Positions 10,498-22,756 are shown, counted from the first letter of the stretch. The stretch is 64,000 nt of DNA from Seminavis robusta (GCA_903772945.1 CAICTM010000018.1:62001-126000), one strand, 5' to 3'. Notes: generated from the letters alone by a model not told the origin. Made by a program: numbers and translations.

Positions 10498-11439
10498 CTA
10501 GCTAGAAGCAACAAACCTCAGCTTTCCCTCGGACAAGATCCGGTCTCCTTTCTGTATCTTGACTCGTACATGAATAATTGTTGGTCGAGACGAAGAATCC
10601 AAAATGGTACCAATGCTTTCACACACCACATCCACGCTTCCTTTGGCGGCCGCCAAATAATCAATCTGCATCGCCTCCAGAGTCACAGCAGAGGTTGTAG
10701 CCGACAGTTCGGCCTGGGCAAAAGCAGTGCCTACGTGTTCCATGACCATGGCATGACAGCCACCGTGCATGGCACCAAATGGATTTGTGTGTTCACGGGT
10801 AATGTGGAAATGAGCTCTTCCAACATTGACGGGTTCCATGTGACCGGCAATCACATCATTATACAAATGTTTGTCGTCGTAGACCTGTGGATTTCCCTTT
10901 CGCTGGATGAACCAAGTTTCGAAACATTTGAATAGCCAGGGTTTGGTAAAGACCCAATCCATAACAATGTTTCCGATGGGCATGTACTTGACATGAGAGG
11001 AAAACGCCAAGGTTTGTTGAGTTTTTGTGCACACAAAGTCGGTGCGGGTGTGGGAAATTGTCCGACCCAACTTGGTGACAATATTGATGATATCAAACTC
11101 TTGCACATTGTCGAGTGGCTGTAACAATTCGGTTTGCATCTGAAGGCTGACTCCTGGCGGACTGGGCATTCCTGAAGCAAATATTGCATTGGTAGAACAT
11201 TCATCCATCAAGGCTGAGAAGAGCCCAGCAGTGGCCTTGGGTACCTGATGGTCATTTAGGGAATATCGGTAGGTCAAAACTTTTCGGTTGTCCGATAGGG
11301 AGAGTCGTTCTTTGGCAATTTGGTTGTAGGAGAGGTTCAATCCATGGGCAAAACCGGGTTTACTACCGGGTTGCAGGTTTCCCCCCTTGATGAAATTCAA
11401 GACGCTTTCCAGAGCCTTGGTCGAAGAGCGAGAGGACAT
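10498..11439 (-). CDS. Double-hotdog acyl-CoA thioesterase-like protein
   Basis: From the ATG at 11439 the product is 313 residues. The frame stays open further upstream to at least 11520 but without an ATG, so an upstream exon is possible; a TTGCAG acceptor lies near 11585. The C-terminal half has the PaaI/ACOT13-type signature NPFGAMHGGCHAMVMEHVG. The N-terminal half has a second, degenerate hotdog helix (ATAGLFSALMDECSTNA). Enzymes of this family hydrolyse acyl-CoA thioesters, and the HGG loop is the usual active-site region. If the upstream part is translated, the Ser/Arg-rich leader (SRGRVISQSTRSSSTMSSR) could be a mitochondrial presequence; that is inference. Family assignment is good; the substrate is unknown. 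Confidence 0.8.
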   Translation of the reverse strand: MSSRSSTKALESVLNFIKGGNLQPGSKPGFAHGLNLSYNQIAKERLSLSDNRKVLTYRYSLNDHQVPKATAGLFSALMDECSTNAIFASGMPSPPGVSLQMQTELLQPLDNVQEFDIINIVTKLGRTISHTRTDFVCTKTQQTLAFSSHVKYMPIGNIVMDWVFTKPWLFKCFETWFIQRKGNPQVYDDKHLYNDVIAGHMEPVNVGRAHFHITREHTNPFGAMHGGCHAMVMEHVGTAFAQAELSATTSAVTLEAMQIDYLAAAKGSVDVVCESIGTILDSSSRPTIIHVRVKIQKGDRILSEGKLRFVASS

Positions 11440-12140
11440 GGTGGAGGAAGAACGGGTAGACTGACTGATGACTCGGCCTCGAGAAACTGGAGAGATGGGT
11501 TTGGAGAATGTGATATTCAAAAAATGGTTGCGAAGAAATAAATGATGGTGCTGTTGATATTTCGTCTTTGGGTATCCACCAATCCTGCAAGAACACCTGA
11601 TCCGGGCCCTTCTGTCTACCGATGCAGCGTTGTGGGAGCCAAGTATCTTTGAATGATCTTATACCGGTAGTGACAACCAGCAGCAATCCTTGTGCCGTCA
11701 CTTAGAATTCCTCCCCATGAACGCAAACAACTGTAGATGTTTTGCTTGGATCCCGCTTGATGACGCCGTGCTCAGCCGCAAGAATGACACCAGATCCAAG
11801 AACAACAGGGAAATTCCTGCACTTCGCCAAGATCCACCCACCAAAGATTCGCACAACACAAGCCCCCCCAAAGGTGGTTTGCCCTCGAAGTGGTGCCAAA
11901 GGATACGGGTAGTACCGTACCGGTACGAAGGTACCGCGGGGCAAGATGTGCGGGGTTTTCTTTCTAGGCCCCCCTCTGTACAGCACGGTAGGGTTCGAGA
12001 TTTGGAAAATGACGGGGGTTCAGAGGTAGGAAATTATCTACGCGAGTAATTAATTCTAGCTAGCTATAGCTCTATCTAGCTAGTACCAGTCAACCCATCA
12101 ATCAGCAACCAGCGCCGTCAACCTTGTCCTCGTCTGCTGT
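11440..12140. other. Divergent intergenic region with upstream leader of ankyrin gene
   Basis: No gene supported. 12091-12140 is similar to 28519-28593 upstream of the ankyrin pseudogene, so the leader was duplicated with the gene. ACCGGTAC and CTAGCTAG words occur near 11910-11930 and 12057-12082. Confidence 0.5.
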
Positions 12141-13526
12141 ATGATCATGACTTCTCTTGCCTCTTCTACCATTGCTCTGATGTCGTTCATTTTGCCCTGG
12201 TTCAGAAAGAAACCCAAGGCACCAGCTGACGAGACAATGGAGGAAATGTCGCCTCCACTCATTGATAAGCTGTTACGGCAAAGAGGCATTTGGGTGGAAG
12301 AGATCCTTCCCTTCTTGGGAATAGGGCACTATGGATTTGTGGCTCCGGTCAACAAGAAAATGAAACAATACTATTTGGAGTATTGTGATTCTGTGAAGAA
12401 TCCACCATTGGCAACATACTGGTTCCGTAGCAGCGAGGGCGGTTCATACTTGTCTCCGACGAAGCCAATAACCAGCACCTCTACATTATCCAGCGCTGTA
12501 TTCTACAGTGCGTCATGTGCTGAATACTGGTACCAAGACAGTGATGGCCACAATGCCATGGGTACTCAACTGGCCACAATGATTGCCTCAACTGGGAATT
12601 TTCGAGTTATCGATTGGGCCAACAATACATGGGGCAGACATTGGCGGGGATGGGAATTTGCTGATGCTGCCAGAAATGGTCACTTTGAAGTCCTGAAATG
12701 GGCACATGCACATGGATACATGCTCAAAAGGTGGTACGGGCACTTGGACCCGCTTAGTTCCCTTTGGGGCGTTTGTAATGGTGCAGCTGCAGGCGGACAT
12801 TTGGATATTATCAAATGGTGTAGGGAGCTTGGATGTTCTTGGAACAGCAAAGCTTGTGCTTCTGCAGCAGGAGGAGGTCAGATGGAGATTCTACTGTGGT
12901 TGCGCGCAAAAGGATGCCCTTGGGATTCACTGACATGTGCTCAGGCTGCTCGAAATGGCCATTTCAAAATTCTCAAATGGGCCCGTGAAAACGGCTGTCC
13001 CTGGGATTCACAGACGTGCCACGGGGCTGCGGAAGGTGGGCACTTGGAAATTCTGAAATGGGCCCATGAGAACGGCTGTCCCTGGAATAGATTGACATAC
13101 AGAGGTGCTGCGGATGGTGGACACTTGGAAATTATCAAATGGGCTCGTGAAAATGGTTGTCCATTGGATGACAAAACACTAACCGGTGTCTTTTATGGAG
13201 CAACCCAAAACGGTCATATTGAAACTCTGAAATGGGCTTTTGAAAATGGATGTCGCTTTCAAGCTTGTGCAATGGAGGGAGCTGTCTACAAAGCTATACA
13301 ATATGGCCATCTGGAACTCCTCAAATGGTTGCTCGCGAATGGTTGTCCATGGTATGAGGGCACGTGCTGGGTTGCTGCTAATTGGGGTCACTTGGATATT
13401 CTGCGGTGGGCTCATGCAAATGGATGCTCAAATGGATGCACAGTTGGATACACAAATGGATGCACAGATGACGACAAAGAATGGCAGGATGCTGTTGTGC
13501 TCAAGGCGAGACAACATAGTTTTTGA
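12141..13526 (+). CDS. Ankyrin-like repeat protein with conserved N-terminal module
   Basis: Single exon, 461 residues. It starts MIMTSLASST; the second ATG (12147) matches the start of the pseudogene copy at 28594 and could be the real one. Residues 1-60 are a variable leader, followed by an F-box-like segment (LPFLGIGHYGFVAPVNKKMK) and a CAEYWYQD block. From about residue 150 there are some ten repeats of 26-31 residues (for example LKWARENGCPWDSQTC). The repeat end degenerates into NGCS/NGCT copies at 13427-13463. Probably a protein-binding scaffold, possibly a substrate adaptor if the F-box likeness is real. It is a paralogue of the genes at 9261 and 28594. Confidence 0.82.
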   Translation: MIMTSLASSTIALMSFILPWFRKKPKAPADETMEEMSPPLIDKLLRQRGIWVEEILPFLGIGHYGFVAPVNKKMKQYYLEYCDSVKNPPLATYWFRSSEGGSYLSPTKPITSTSTLSSAVFYSASCAEYWYQDSDGHNAMGTQLATMIASTGNFRVIDWANNTWGRHWRGWEFADAARNGHFEVLKWAHAHGYMLKRWYGHLDPLSSLWGVCNGAAAGGHLDIIKWCRELGCSWNSKACASAAGGGQMEILLWLRAKGCPWDSLTCAQAARNGHFKILKWARENGCPWDSQTCHGAAEGGHLEILKWAHENGCPWNRLTYRGAADGGHLEIIKWARENGCPLDDKTLTGVFYGATQNGHIETLKWAFENGCRFQACAMEGAVYKAIQYGHLELLKWLLANGCPWYEGTCWVAANWGHLDILRWAHANGCSNGCTVGYTNGCTDDDKEWQDAVVLKARQHSF

Positions 13527-14040
13527 CGCGGAGCCCCCGAGTATCGTAGGTAGGGAAGCTATCGTTGGATTATTCAGTACGGGCATTGGTCATGTGCAAT
13601 CCAAAAGTACCAAAGCCATCTTGTCTACTACTAGCTATTAATTAAAATAGTAGTACCCGTAGAGCCAACAGAATATCATAAATCGACTCACTACAGAAGC
13701 TGGCACAAGAGGCGAGGGATTTCACGGGTATCGTTCGTTGACAGTCATTTCTCTATGGTACGATCCACGGATGCCTGCAGATAGGAGATCTTCGATACAC
13801 ACGAGTCGAGTCGTACTCCTTGTCCACGTGTTCGTTTTGATTGACTCGGCAAAACATGGATGCTTTTCACAATTGTTGACTTCATTTTGCTAAGACGTAA
13901 TTTTAAAAGTGGATTGATTCTTTGCATGCTTGACAGACAGACTGCCGTGCAGTTCCTTTTGACTCAACAAAATAGCAAGTCCTGGCGTTCCCTCACGTTT
14001 ATAATACTGTATGAAAGTGTCATGTCGAGTTTCTTATTCT
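13527..14040. other. Intergenic between convergent genes
   Basis: No gene seen. The ankyrin gene ends from the left and a minus-strand gene ends from the right. AT-rich patches occur near 13620-13680. Confidence 0.5.
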
Positions 14041-14472
14041 TCACAAATCCGAGTAGTATTCGTCGTAGACAAAGCTTCCACCTCTCACTCGCTTTGGCAG
14101 TGTGCCGTCTTTCCAGAATTGACCCCATTCTTGGAACGGATGAGGAGGATCACGTTCTCGATCCAAAGGACGATCCCACCATTCATCCGCGGGCAATCCT
14201 AGCACCGTTCGTTCGCTTTTAGGAGATTGCGGATTTTTTTGTTGCACTGCTAAACCTCCCGCTGGCGTCACTACCGGTGATGGAACCGGTGATCTTTGGT
14301 TCACGGATCTCGCTTTCCACTCTTCCGTGCTGGCGGCATTACTCATCATCAATTCGGATACTACAGTGCCACCACCATGGAGACATCGCACATGGTGGGA
14401 GCTTGGGACAAAGGAGGATGCCCCCTGCAACGACGCAACCGCACACAGAAAAAGGGACAACACTTTCATCAT
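14041..14472 (-). CDS. Small protein with diatom plastid-type bipartite signal
   Basis: Single exon, 143 residues starting MMKVLSLFLCAVASLQG. The signal peptide is followed directly by ASSFVPSS, which fits the ASAF-type cleavage motif of diatom plastid preproteins; the critical aromatic at +1 is present. The mature part is hydrophilic with a Trp-rich C-terminal block (ADEWWDRPLDRERDPPHPF, then EWGQFWKDGTLP). No known domain is recognised. The location, plastid stroma or thylakoid, is inferred from the signal only. Confidence 0.7.
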   Translation of the reverse strand: MMKVLSLFLCAVASLQGASSFVPSSHHVRCLHGGGTVVSELMMSNAASTEEWKARSVNQRSPVPSPVVTPAGGLAVQQKNPQSPKSERTVLGLPADEWWDRPLDRERDPPHPFQEWGQFWKDGTLPKRVRGGSFVYDEYYSDL

Positions 14473-14642
14473 CTTCTTCGTGTCTGTAGCTATTAGCCAA
14501 AAAATAATGATGATTTTGCCACCAGAACGAACCGGCAGGTTTTGTATGTGGGAAGTGGTACAGTAGTAGGTTTGTACAGAGTTCTACACAGACCGACCGT
14601 TAAATACAAAACCAGCCGTTATCGTTCCCTTATAAACGAACC

Positions 14643-14795
14643 TGCTACTTAGGGCCGTCTGTGCCCCATCGGTCTCCGGCCTGCCTAAGTAACTGACCAT
14701 CGGGCTGTCGGGCTTGCGCCCTCTCTTAAGCCCTCGGTCAGTTACTTAGGCAGACCTCCGACCTTGGGTCCCTGCCTCAACCCCTAAGTAAGCCG
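14643..14795. repeat. Long imperfect palindrome, foldback or MITE-like
   Basis: A perfect 16-bp inverted pair (gcctaagtaactgacc at 14683-14698; its complement at 14736-14751) sits in a longer imperfect palindrome. The outer arms again carry ctacttaggg (about 14645) and cccctaagta (about 14781). The insert is GC-rich compared with its AT-rich flanks. It could fold into a hairpin of about 150 nt. Whether it is a foldback element, an RNA structure or both cannot be decided here. Confidence 0.75.
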
Positions 14796-15412
14796 GTCCG
14801 TTTTTAATAAATTTGTTGCTTGACACCACACACGTCATTACCATCCTTTACTCTGATTGGTTCCAGTTTAGAGCAAATGTTCGGCCTCGAATGCTTCTTT
14901 CTGGCGGTACGTGTACAGGCTGAATGAATCGAATCGAATCATTCGAATGTAAACATCTAAACTATCGACACAAACGCAAGCCCGATCCCGGTAAGACATT
15001 GGATGCGAACCGTCAGTCTTGGGGACCGTGCGTCTCTGTTCGCTGAGGCTAAAGCTCGAGCTAAAGATTTAACCCATATTTTTATATTATTTCTTTCAAA
15101 GTCAAGAAGAGTCGTTTGCCTGAGGCATTTTCAGTTCTTAATGTTAAGGGAAACAGGCGGTACACCAGGAGTCACGAAGAACCGCAAGCTCGCAGAGCCG
15201 TTTGCGATCACTTTTTTCGCAAGCCAAATGCTTTCACGAACAGCAACAGTGCTGTGCATGGTCTCGGCGAATTGCTCGTTAACCCCCGAGCCTTTTTGCA
15301 CGTTTAGGGTTAAAGGTTACGACGCACAGTGGCTCCTCAAACAAAACGACAACAAAAGCGAGACCCACAATGAACGCAGTGGACAAAGTTAGTTGTCTCA
15401 AGTATACGCACC
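14796..15412. other. 5' flank of the SANT-domain gene
   Basis: No supported gene. The region contains gaatcgaatcgaatcattcgaatg (14927-14948) and a likely 5' leader of the downstream gene. Confidence 0.5.
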
Positions 15413-18400
15413 ATGTCGTGGCACAACAACAACAACAAGTCCAGTAGCACCAATCCATCCGGCGGTAGCTCTGGTTCTGGTGGTGGATTCCGCGGTAGCC
15501 TGCATCGCCATCGAGGGTTGTCGGAAGAAGAAGGTGAAATCGAAGAAGGGGAAGAAGGAGAGGTGACCTCTCCGCCGCCATCAGCGCCTCCGGCTGGCAA
15601 TAATACTACTAGCAAGAATACTACAGCAGTAACAAGTACAAGCAACAGACCAATATCGGGTGTGAATGGACCCAAGGGACCAGTAGATCAACGACCTGCT
15701 CCTCCGATCCCACCAAGAGGCGAACGTTCGACCAGTGGAAGCGGAGGCTTGAGCAATAGCAACAACAACAGCAATTCGGGTCCCTTTGGTGGAGGCCCCA
15801 ACAATAACAATAACCATCCGAGACGTGCCAGTTGGGGAGGACGAGCGAGTCATCATGGTCACAACAATGGTCCACCAAGAGGAGGTCCCGGCTTTGGTGG
15901 ACCTCCTCACCGTCGAGGCTCCAGTGCTGGAATCGGAATGCGAACGTCCTCTGGTCCATCCTTTGGTGGCGGCCCTGCTAGTAGTATGGGCGATCGAGAC
16001 AGAGATCGACCCAACAATACTACGGGACCTGCGTCAGGCAATCCAGTCGGCGGCCCCATTTCGGCTGGTCCTAACAGCAACAGCAATTCCAACCAACCAG
16101 AACCAAAACAACAACAACAACCACAAAATCTCAACAAACCACACAACCAACAACACGGCAACAACAACAATAAACCCCACAACAACCAAGCCGCAGCTCC
16201 TACCAGTTTTCATAGAACCAACAGTTCCGGGAGCAATGATCCACGAGCGCGTCTCAAGGATCCACGCTTTCGATCTTTGGGTGCTGGAACACCAACTGTC
16301 GCAGACAATAACAATAGCATGCCACCAACCGTGATTGATTCCTCAGGAGGTCCACCTCCTGGTGTGATTATCAAGAAGCAGGGCTCGTTTTCTTCCTCGA
16401 CGGCAGGACTGGATCGTCGTGGGTCTTTTGATATCAACAACAACAACAACTATGACAATACTAATATTGTTTCGGATCGATTCAATTCCACCGGCAGGGA
16501 CGCTATTATTCGAAGAGACCATCGCGATCGGGACCGGCCTCCTCCTGCATCGCCGGCAATTTCTTCATTTCACCATCCAAAATCACCCAGTGCCAACAAA
16601 GCCGCCATTCAAATGCCAATGGCCGCAGCTGCCAGCAACAACAATAACCAAATGCCGTCATTGCCCAATATCAATCTCAAGCCAACCAATCCACCGCAGA
16701 GGACCGGCTCGGTGAGTTCCTATGGCAGTCTGGTCGTGGGTAATAATAATGATGTGCAAGAGCGTGGTGGTGACCCCAAGAGTATTACTAGTGATGCTGC
16801 AACAACAAAGACGGGTATGTCGCAACCACCGCCAAATAATAGCAACACTGCAAGACCGCCGTCGCGTCTCGAGTTTCGGCAGCATGGATTACCCGCCGAT
16901 CCCCGTTCTCCGGTCCAACAACGGAGGCCCTTGGTATTTGGCAATACAGGTCCTCCGGGGGTTCCCGTTGGACCAGCAGAACAGACCATTCATCGAACCA
17001 ACAGCAACAGTTCCAATAATCCACTACATGCAGGGCCGGGTGGCATTCTCGCTTCTCCGTTATCACCCATCCCTGGACAACGACATCATCGCAAAGATCC
17101 ACGGTTTGCACGACAACTACCAGCACAACAATTATTGGATGAAGAGGAACCAGCCGTCGCTATCCTTCGGAGGGCCAGCAGCTCGGACGTGGCAGATTTT
17201 ATTCTGGACGATGCAAAGAATCGGCCGAGAGGAGCACCGTGGAACAGCAGCCAACAACAACAAGGACAAGTGCTTCCACCTCGTGCCAACAGTCATGGAA
17301 ATAATGCCGGAGGATACGATATCAAAGATCCTCTGCAGCGACGTCGAGGATCCTACCCAGGTTCGCCAGTTCAACACAGAGAAGTATTGGGAGGGAATAA
17401 TCCTCGCAACAACAACAGCGGCGCTCCTCATGGTCATGGTGGAAGCTTTCGGTCGACTCCACAACAATCTCCACGAGCCCGAAAATCGTTTACGGGGGCA
17501 CTGGCTCATGCAGCCCCGCTTCCCTTTACGACGAGCACCACGAGCCCACAAAAGGCAGATCGTCGTAGTTCCCTTCCTTCTTCTTCCTCCACTCAACAAG
17601 ACAAGAATCGTCCAGGAGCACACCAGTCCAAGGAAGCACAACAAAAGGCATCGGCATCGATGCTTTTGGAAATTCCAAAGAAACAACGACCACAACTCTC
17701 AACGTCGGTCCTCGGAGAAGTCAAACTAATCGCACGAGCCGATAATGCCGTGCAGCAGTTACAAGATTTGTTGCAGAACAAGGATCCCACCTCCACCACC
17801 GATACGGATCGTCATCAACAGCCGCTCACACTGCCCACCAAGCAGCAAATCATGAAGGCCATGACGGTGTTAGATCAAAAAATCAAGAAATCGGAAAAGG
17901 AAACAAAGGATGCACAGGAAAAGGTCGAGACTGCCAAAAAGGCGGAAGAGCGAGAACGAGAAGAAAAACTGGAAAAGGAACGACTCGAACGAGAGGAAGC
18001 CGAAGCAAATTATTTGCTGGAGCGTCGACAGGAACGAGAGCAAGAGCACGAGTCGCAAATGAAGTCGTGGCACGAGCAAAAGAAGAAAGCACTCGAGGAC
18101 GAACAAGAGGCAGCCAAGGATTTGCTGTCGCAGAAGATTGAAAAGGCAAAGGAAGAAGAAACCAAACGGATCGAGTCGGACATTGAAAAGCAGGTCCAAA
18201 AGGCATCGGACCAAATGAGCAAGGATATCGCAAAGGCAAAGAAAGAGCACGATCGGGCTAGTTCGGCCGCGTCCAAGTCGCAAGCGAAAGCAGAAGCCAT
18301 ACAAGAACAAGTCCTCGAGTCCAAAAGGAAGGCCGAGGAAGAGGAAAAGGCAGGCAGCGGACAGAAGGTGGCCTTGAATCCCAGTGATCTAGTTCGATCA

Positions 18401-21400
18401 ATTCTAGCAGAGAATCAAAGGAAGGCATCGGAGGGACACATGATGGCGCAATCCTTGGGGATGCCGTTCTCTCAGAATGATGCTTCTCCTTCGAGCGAGT
18501 GGGTAGATCCAATGTACCATCTGTCCTGCTCGCAGTGGAATCAGAAGACGGCCAATGTGAGCGGGCCTGCAAATGCGTTGTACAATGAACCAAACCAGGC
18601 TCCTTTCTTCAAGCACAACGAGGCTACGTTCAAGAAATTGGCTCCTCTCGTGAAAGAACACATTGTGCACAAGAAACGAAAGCTTGATGAGCACTGGTGT
18701 GAGTTGGCAGAAGAGTACGACTACAGGAAACGAAAATACAATAAGCATTTGATGATGCGCAAGAGACGCAGCAAAAACTCCAATAGCTCGCGAGCATCCT
18801 TGACTGTATCTCGGCAATCGATTCTTGGTGGCAAATCGAACAACAATTCTGTGTCTTCTGCAGTATCGTCAGCCAACATCTTGTCCGGCAGGTCCTCCAG
18901 CAACCCGTATCGCCGTCCTCGTCGTGGCAACGATGTTCGATCAGAATATGAACAGGAGCAAATCATTGCGGAGTTGGCCGCCAAAGAAGCCATGGAGAAG
19001 CGGATTGCCTTTGGTGGTTGCAAGCCCACTCCCCAGGTTGGCCAGCTGGAGCAGGTGAGTCGAGTCCTCGCCTTTTCACTTCTTGCTGTTACGCTCGTTG
19101 TACTTATTCTTGATCCCTGTTGCTTTACATAATGTACAGACATTGACTGCTCGCTACGTGAATACGCTCGAGTCCCAGAGAGTTGACGACCCGATTGAAC
19201 TGGAAGAGACAGCCAAGATCACCAATGTATGGACAGACATGGAAAAGTGCATCTTCCTAGATCGATTCTTACAGCATCCAAAGGACTTTAGAAAGATTGC
19301 ATCTTTTTTGAGAAACAAGTCGACGAAGGACTGCGTTGCTTTCTACTATGATTCCAAGCAAACCGTTCCGTACAAGGCGGCATTGAAGGAACACTTGATG
19401 CGAAGAAAGCGGCGTGGCGATTACTTCATTTGGGACGCCACAATCCAGGCGGCCCTCTCTGTGGGTGCCGTGATCACCGCCGGGAAGGACGAACTGAAGC
19501 CCCTTGTCTTCACCCTACCAAGTAGCGACGGAACATTCCATACCAAAGACCTTCACCCGTTGCGTCGGGAAATCTTCGACAAAGCTACGGATGGTATCTC
19601 TGAGGAAGATATTGACTTGGACGACGATCTCCCTGTCAAGCACAAGGCGATCAAACCGAGTCAACGCTACAAGCTCGAGCCATTCTTCACGTTGGCAAAG
19701 GAGGAGAAAGGGCTTCTCCGATCGAAAAGTAAGAGTCCAACGACAACCGCGACATCGTCACCGATCCCGCACAAGAAGGCAAGGCACATGGTAAACACGG
19801 AGGAAGTCCCCGAACCTGTGGTAACGACGAAGGCATCTGCGTCTGCCGAACACGAACGAGCAACGCCTCCACGCAAAGCGCCTCAAAAATGGACCCCAGA
19901 AGAAAAGAGAGTTTTCCGAGAAACCCTGGAGAAACATGGTGATTCTATTGTTGCGTTGTGTCTGGCTTCTTATTCCAATGATTGCTTCCTAACGTTTTTT
20001 TGTCTCTGACCAGGACGCAATTGGGAGGCCCTTGCAGCTGCCGTTGGCACTAAATCCATCAACCAGATCAAGAATTACTACTACGACTACAAAAAACAGG
20101 CAGGGAAGTTCCGCAACGAGAAGAAGAAGAAGATCATCTCAAGTGAGTCCACGGAAAAGGTCAAAACAGGCAAAGAAAAGGCGAGAGGAGAACCGGCCAA
20201 AGATCAGGAGATGGATACAGCACCGGAAACATCCCCAAAACCAACCAAGCATGATAGGAGTAGTCGGAACGAGGCATTGAAGGCGAAGAAAGAGCGGGAA
20301 CAACAGCTGGAGAAACTCAGAGAAGAGCAGCGGCTTGTTCAAGGGGAGCTCGAAGAACGCCAGCGCCAAGAAGCATTAAGGCAACAAAAATTACAGAATG
20401 AAAGACGCCGCCAGGAGGAATTGGAACAGGAAAGGCAGAGAAGGGAACAGGTAAGAGTGGAAATCGTGTGGCGTGGCCTCTTGATGACAGCAAGCTGCTT
20501 ACATTTTGCCTTGCCCGAACAGGAACAACGCCAGAGGATATTGGAACAAAAGCAACAAGAGCAGAGGGCTCTGCAAGAACAACAGCGGAGACTCCAGGAG
20601 CAGAGCAAGATTGAAGCACAGAAGAAACTCCAAGAACAACGACAGCAGCAACTGTTGGAGAAGGAAAAGCTTCAAGAACAGCAGAAACAAGAAGAACAGC
20701 AACGCCTTCAGCAGCAACAGATGCAGCAAGATCAACACCAGGTAAGATCGGAGAAGTTCGAGACAAGGCATACACGATGCCAGCAAGTTCCGCTTACATG
20801 TCTCTTTTCCTGCTTTTTGCAGAGGCTCCTTCAACAACGTGCTGCCTTGGCACTGCAACAGCACCAGGTGAGTTAATATTGGTTTGTCCTGCCCATCGCT
20901 GCGCCATCATGATAGCAGCACGTTTCTCACATTCGCTTTCCCTGATCTCTCAGCAAAGAGAACGGGAGCGGGAGCAGGAGCAACACAGACAGTTGCAGCA
21001 GCTCATGAGTCAGCGAAGGGGGGAACACCACACTGCGCATCAGCAGCACCAGCAACAGCAGTTTCAGGGACCTCAACAGCGTCTCCACGCTGCGTCGCAG
21101 CACTTTCACGAGCAATCTCAGCAGCAGCAGGTAAGAAGAGTAGGAATTGGGTGCACGCACACATAATAGCAGCATGCCGCTTACACATCACCTTCCCCAC
21201 AGCAGCAGCAACAACAACAACAGCATCATCATGGACCATCTAGGGTTGAAAGCCGAGAGAATAGTAGATCAGGCTCTGGCTTGGCAGCTGAGCTTTGGGC
21301 CCAGGCACAAGCGCAGACACAGCAGCAACAGCAACAGGCACAACAACAGCAGGCACTTCGACATCAGCAGCCTGGTGGCCTTTCTGTTGATGAGGCGCGG

Positions 21401-22071
21401 CAACTCTTGCAGCACCATTCGCAGCAACATCACCAACAAGTTCTGTCTAACTTGCTTCCATGGCTACAGGCGGCCCAAGCTCAACAGTCTCATGGATCTG
21501 ATGGTAAGTTTGTTGTGGTTTCTTTTTTATGCAATTGCACACGAAGCGACTACTAACCCATTCTGTTCTTTCGACCTTGCGCCATTTGCCAATATCAGCC
21601 ACATCCCAAATGCAGAATCTGTTGGCGCTGCGGCAACAGCAGGCAGCCAATGCCCACCCGCACGCTTCATCCCCCGCAGCGTCGCAGCTCAGGTCTATGG
21701 CACTTGCTGGGCTGTCTGGTCTAAACCCATCCTTTCTGGAGAGTGGCAATACCAACACCAACAACGGAAGGGGCGCCGGAAATTCTAGCATGCATTACCA
21801 AGGGGACAATGAAAACAACCACAACCTAAACAGTCTTTCGATTGCTCAGAGGCTTTTGCTTCAACAACAACAACAACAACAGCAAAGCCAACAACAGCAG
21901 CAACACCACCACCACCATCAGCAGCAACAACAGCAAGGTCATTTGCCGATGCCACAGCAGCAGCAGCAACAACAACAAATGGATGCGCAGGCACTAGACG
22001 CGTTGGGACTTTTGGCCCGTTCAGCACCTCGCCCAGGAGATGGCCACAACCAAGGTCCATTTCGGCGGTAG
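15413..22071 (+). CDS. Two-SANT-domain protein, NCoR/SMRT-like transcriptional corepressor
   Basis: Eight exons: 15413-19054, 19140-19938, 20014-20450, 20523-20741, 20823-20867, 20954-21130, 21203-21503 and 21599-22071. All are GT-AG, in phase, and encode 2030 residues. Residues 1-800 are disordered (Asn, Gly, Pro, Ser). A charged coiled coil spans about 820-980. SANT1 (WTDMEKCIFLDRFLQHPKDF, with IASFL) starts near 1244 and is close to the NCoR/SMRT pattern. SANT2 (KWTPEEKRVFRETLEKHG, completed across an intron by RNWEALAAAVGTKS) starts near 1464. The remainder is a Gln/Glu coiled coil and long polyQ/His tracts. In animals, paired SANT domains recruit and activate histone deacetylase 3; a similar nuclear corepressor role is inferred. 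The clustering of six small introns in the Q-rich end is notable. Confidence 0.85.
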
Positions 22072-22756
22072 AGAACGCATGGATCTAGGAATGATTACAC
22101 CGGAGGAGCGGTTGCAAACGGAATTACGTTACTCTCTTGCATGGCTCTGCATCGTAATTTCAAAGCTCTTTTGCTTTCAAGTCTTCATGGTATTATTGTA
22201 ACTTTGCTGGATAGAACGTTTGACTATGGTCGCAATCCCCACGTGGACAACAAGCTACTAAATCTACTTATTGGCGGCAACTCGCACCGTGAAGAGGTTG
22301 CGAAGAGGAGAGATTCATATCTTACTGGCGAATGCTCAAGGATAATTACTAGTTGCAGATTGTCACCGAGCAAACTTGCCGCAAGCCGTGTCCCGAGGTC
22401 GCTCGTTCATCAGACCAAGCTCCCTGGTTTCGTCGTTTGTTTGCAAACGCTTGGCCCCTTTGTCTGTTGGCTTTCCCTTCTTCTGGATGAATTATCCGGC
22501 TTGAGTCGACTTGCCTTGCCAACCCGCACCCTTGCTTTGTTGGACTCGACTGGTCCTATCTTTTAATTTCTTCAGGAGTCTGTAGTATTGGATCAAAATG
22601 GCAACTGGGCTTCATGGATGAAAAGCAAAAGAATTGGCACTGGATGTGCATCTACGGATGAGCAACAAGCTTGGCCTTGAGCAAGCAGTTAGCTGAGCAG
22701 TCCAGATTGTAACAACACAGGAACCAAGTTCAGAGGTGGAAATCCAGACCCTTGTT
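22072..22756. other. Intergenic between convergent genes
   Basis: Contains the 3' UTR of the SANT gene. An open frame 22141-22566 has no homology-like features, and no gene is supported. Confidence 0.5.

Noticed and set aside
15003-15392. 129-codon open frame before the SANT gene
   Set aside because: Probable 5' leader; no proper ATG context or recognisable product.
22141-22566. 141-codon open frame after the SANT gene
   Set aside because: Lies in the probable 3' UTR, with no family features and a random-looking composition.
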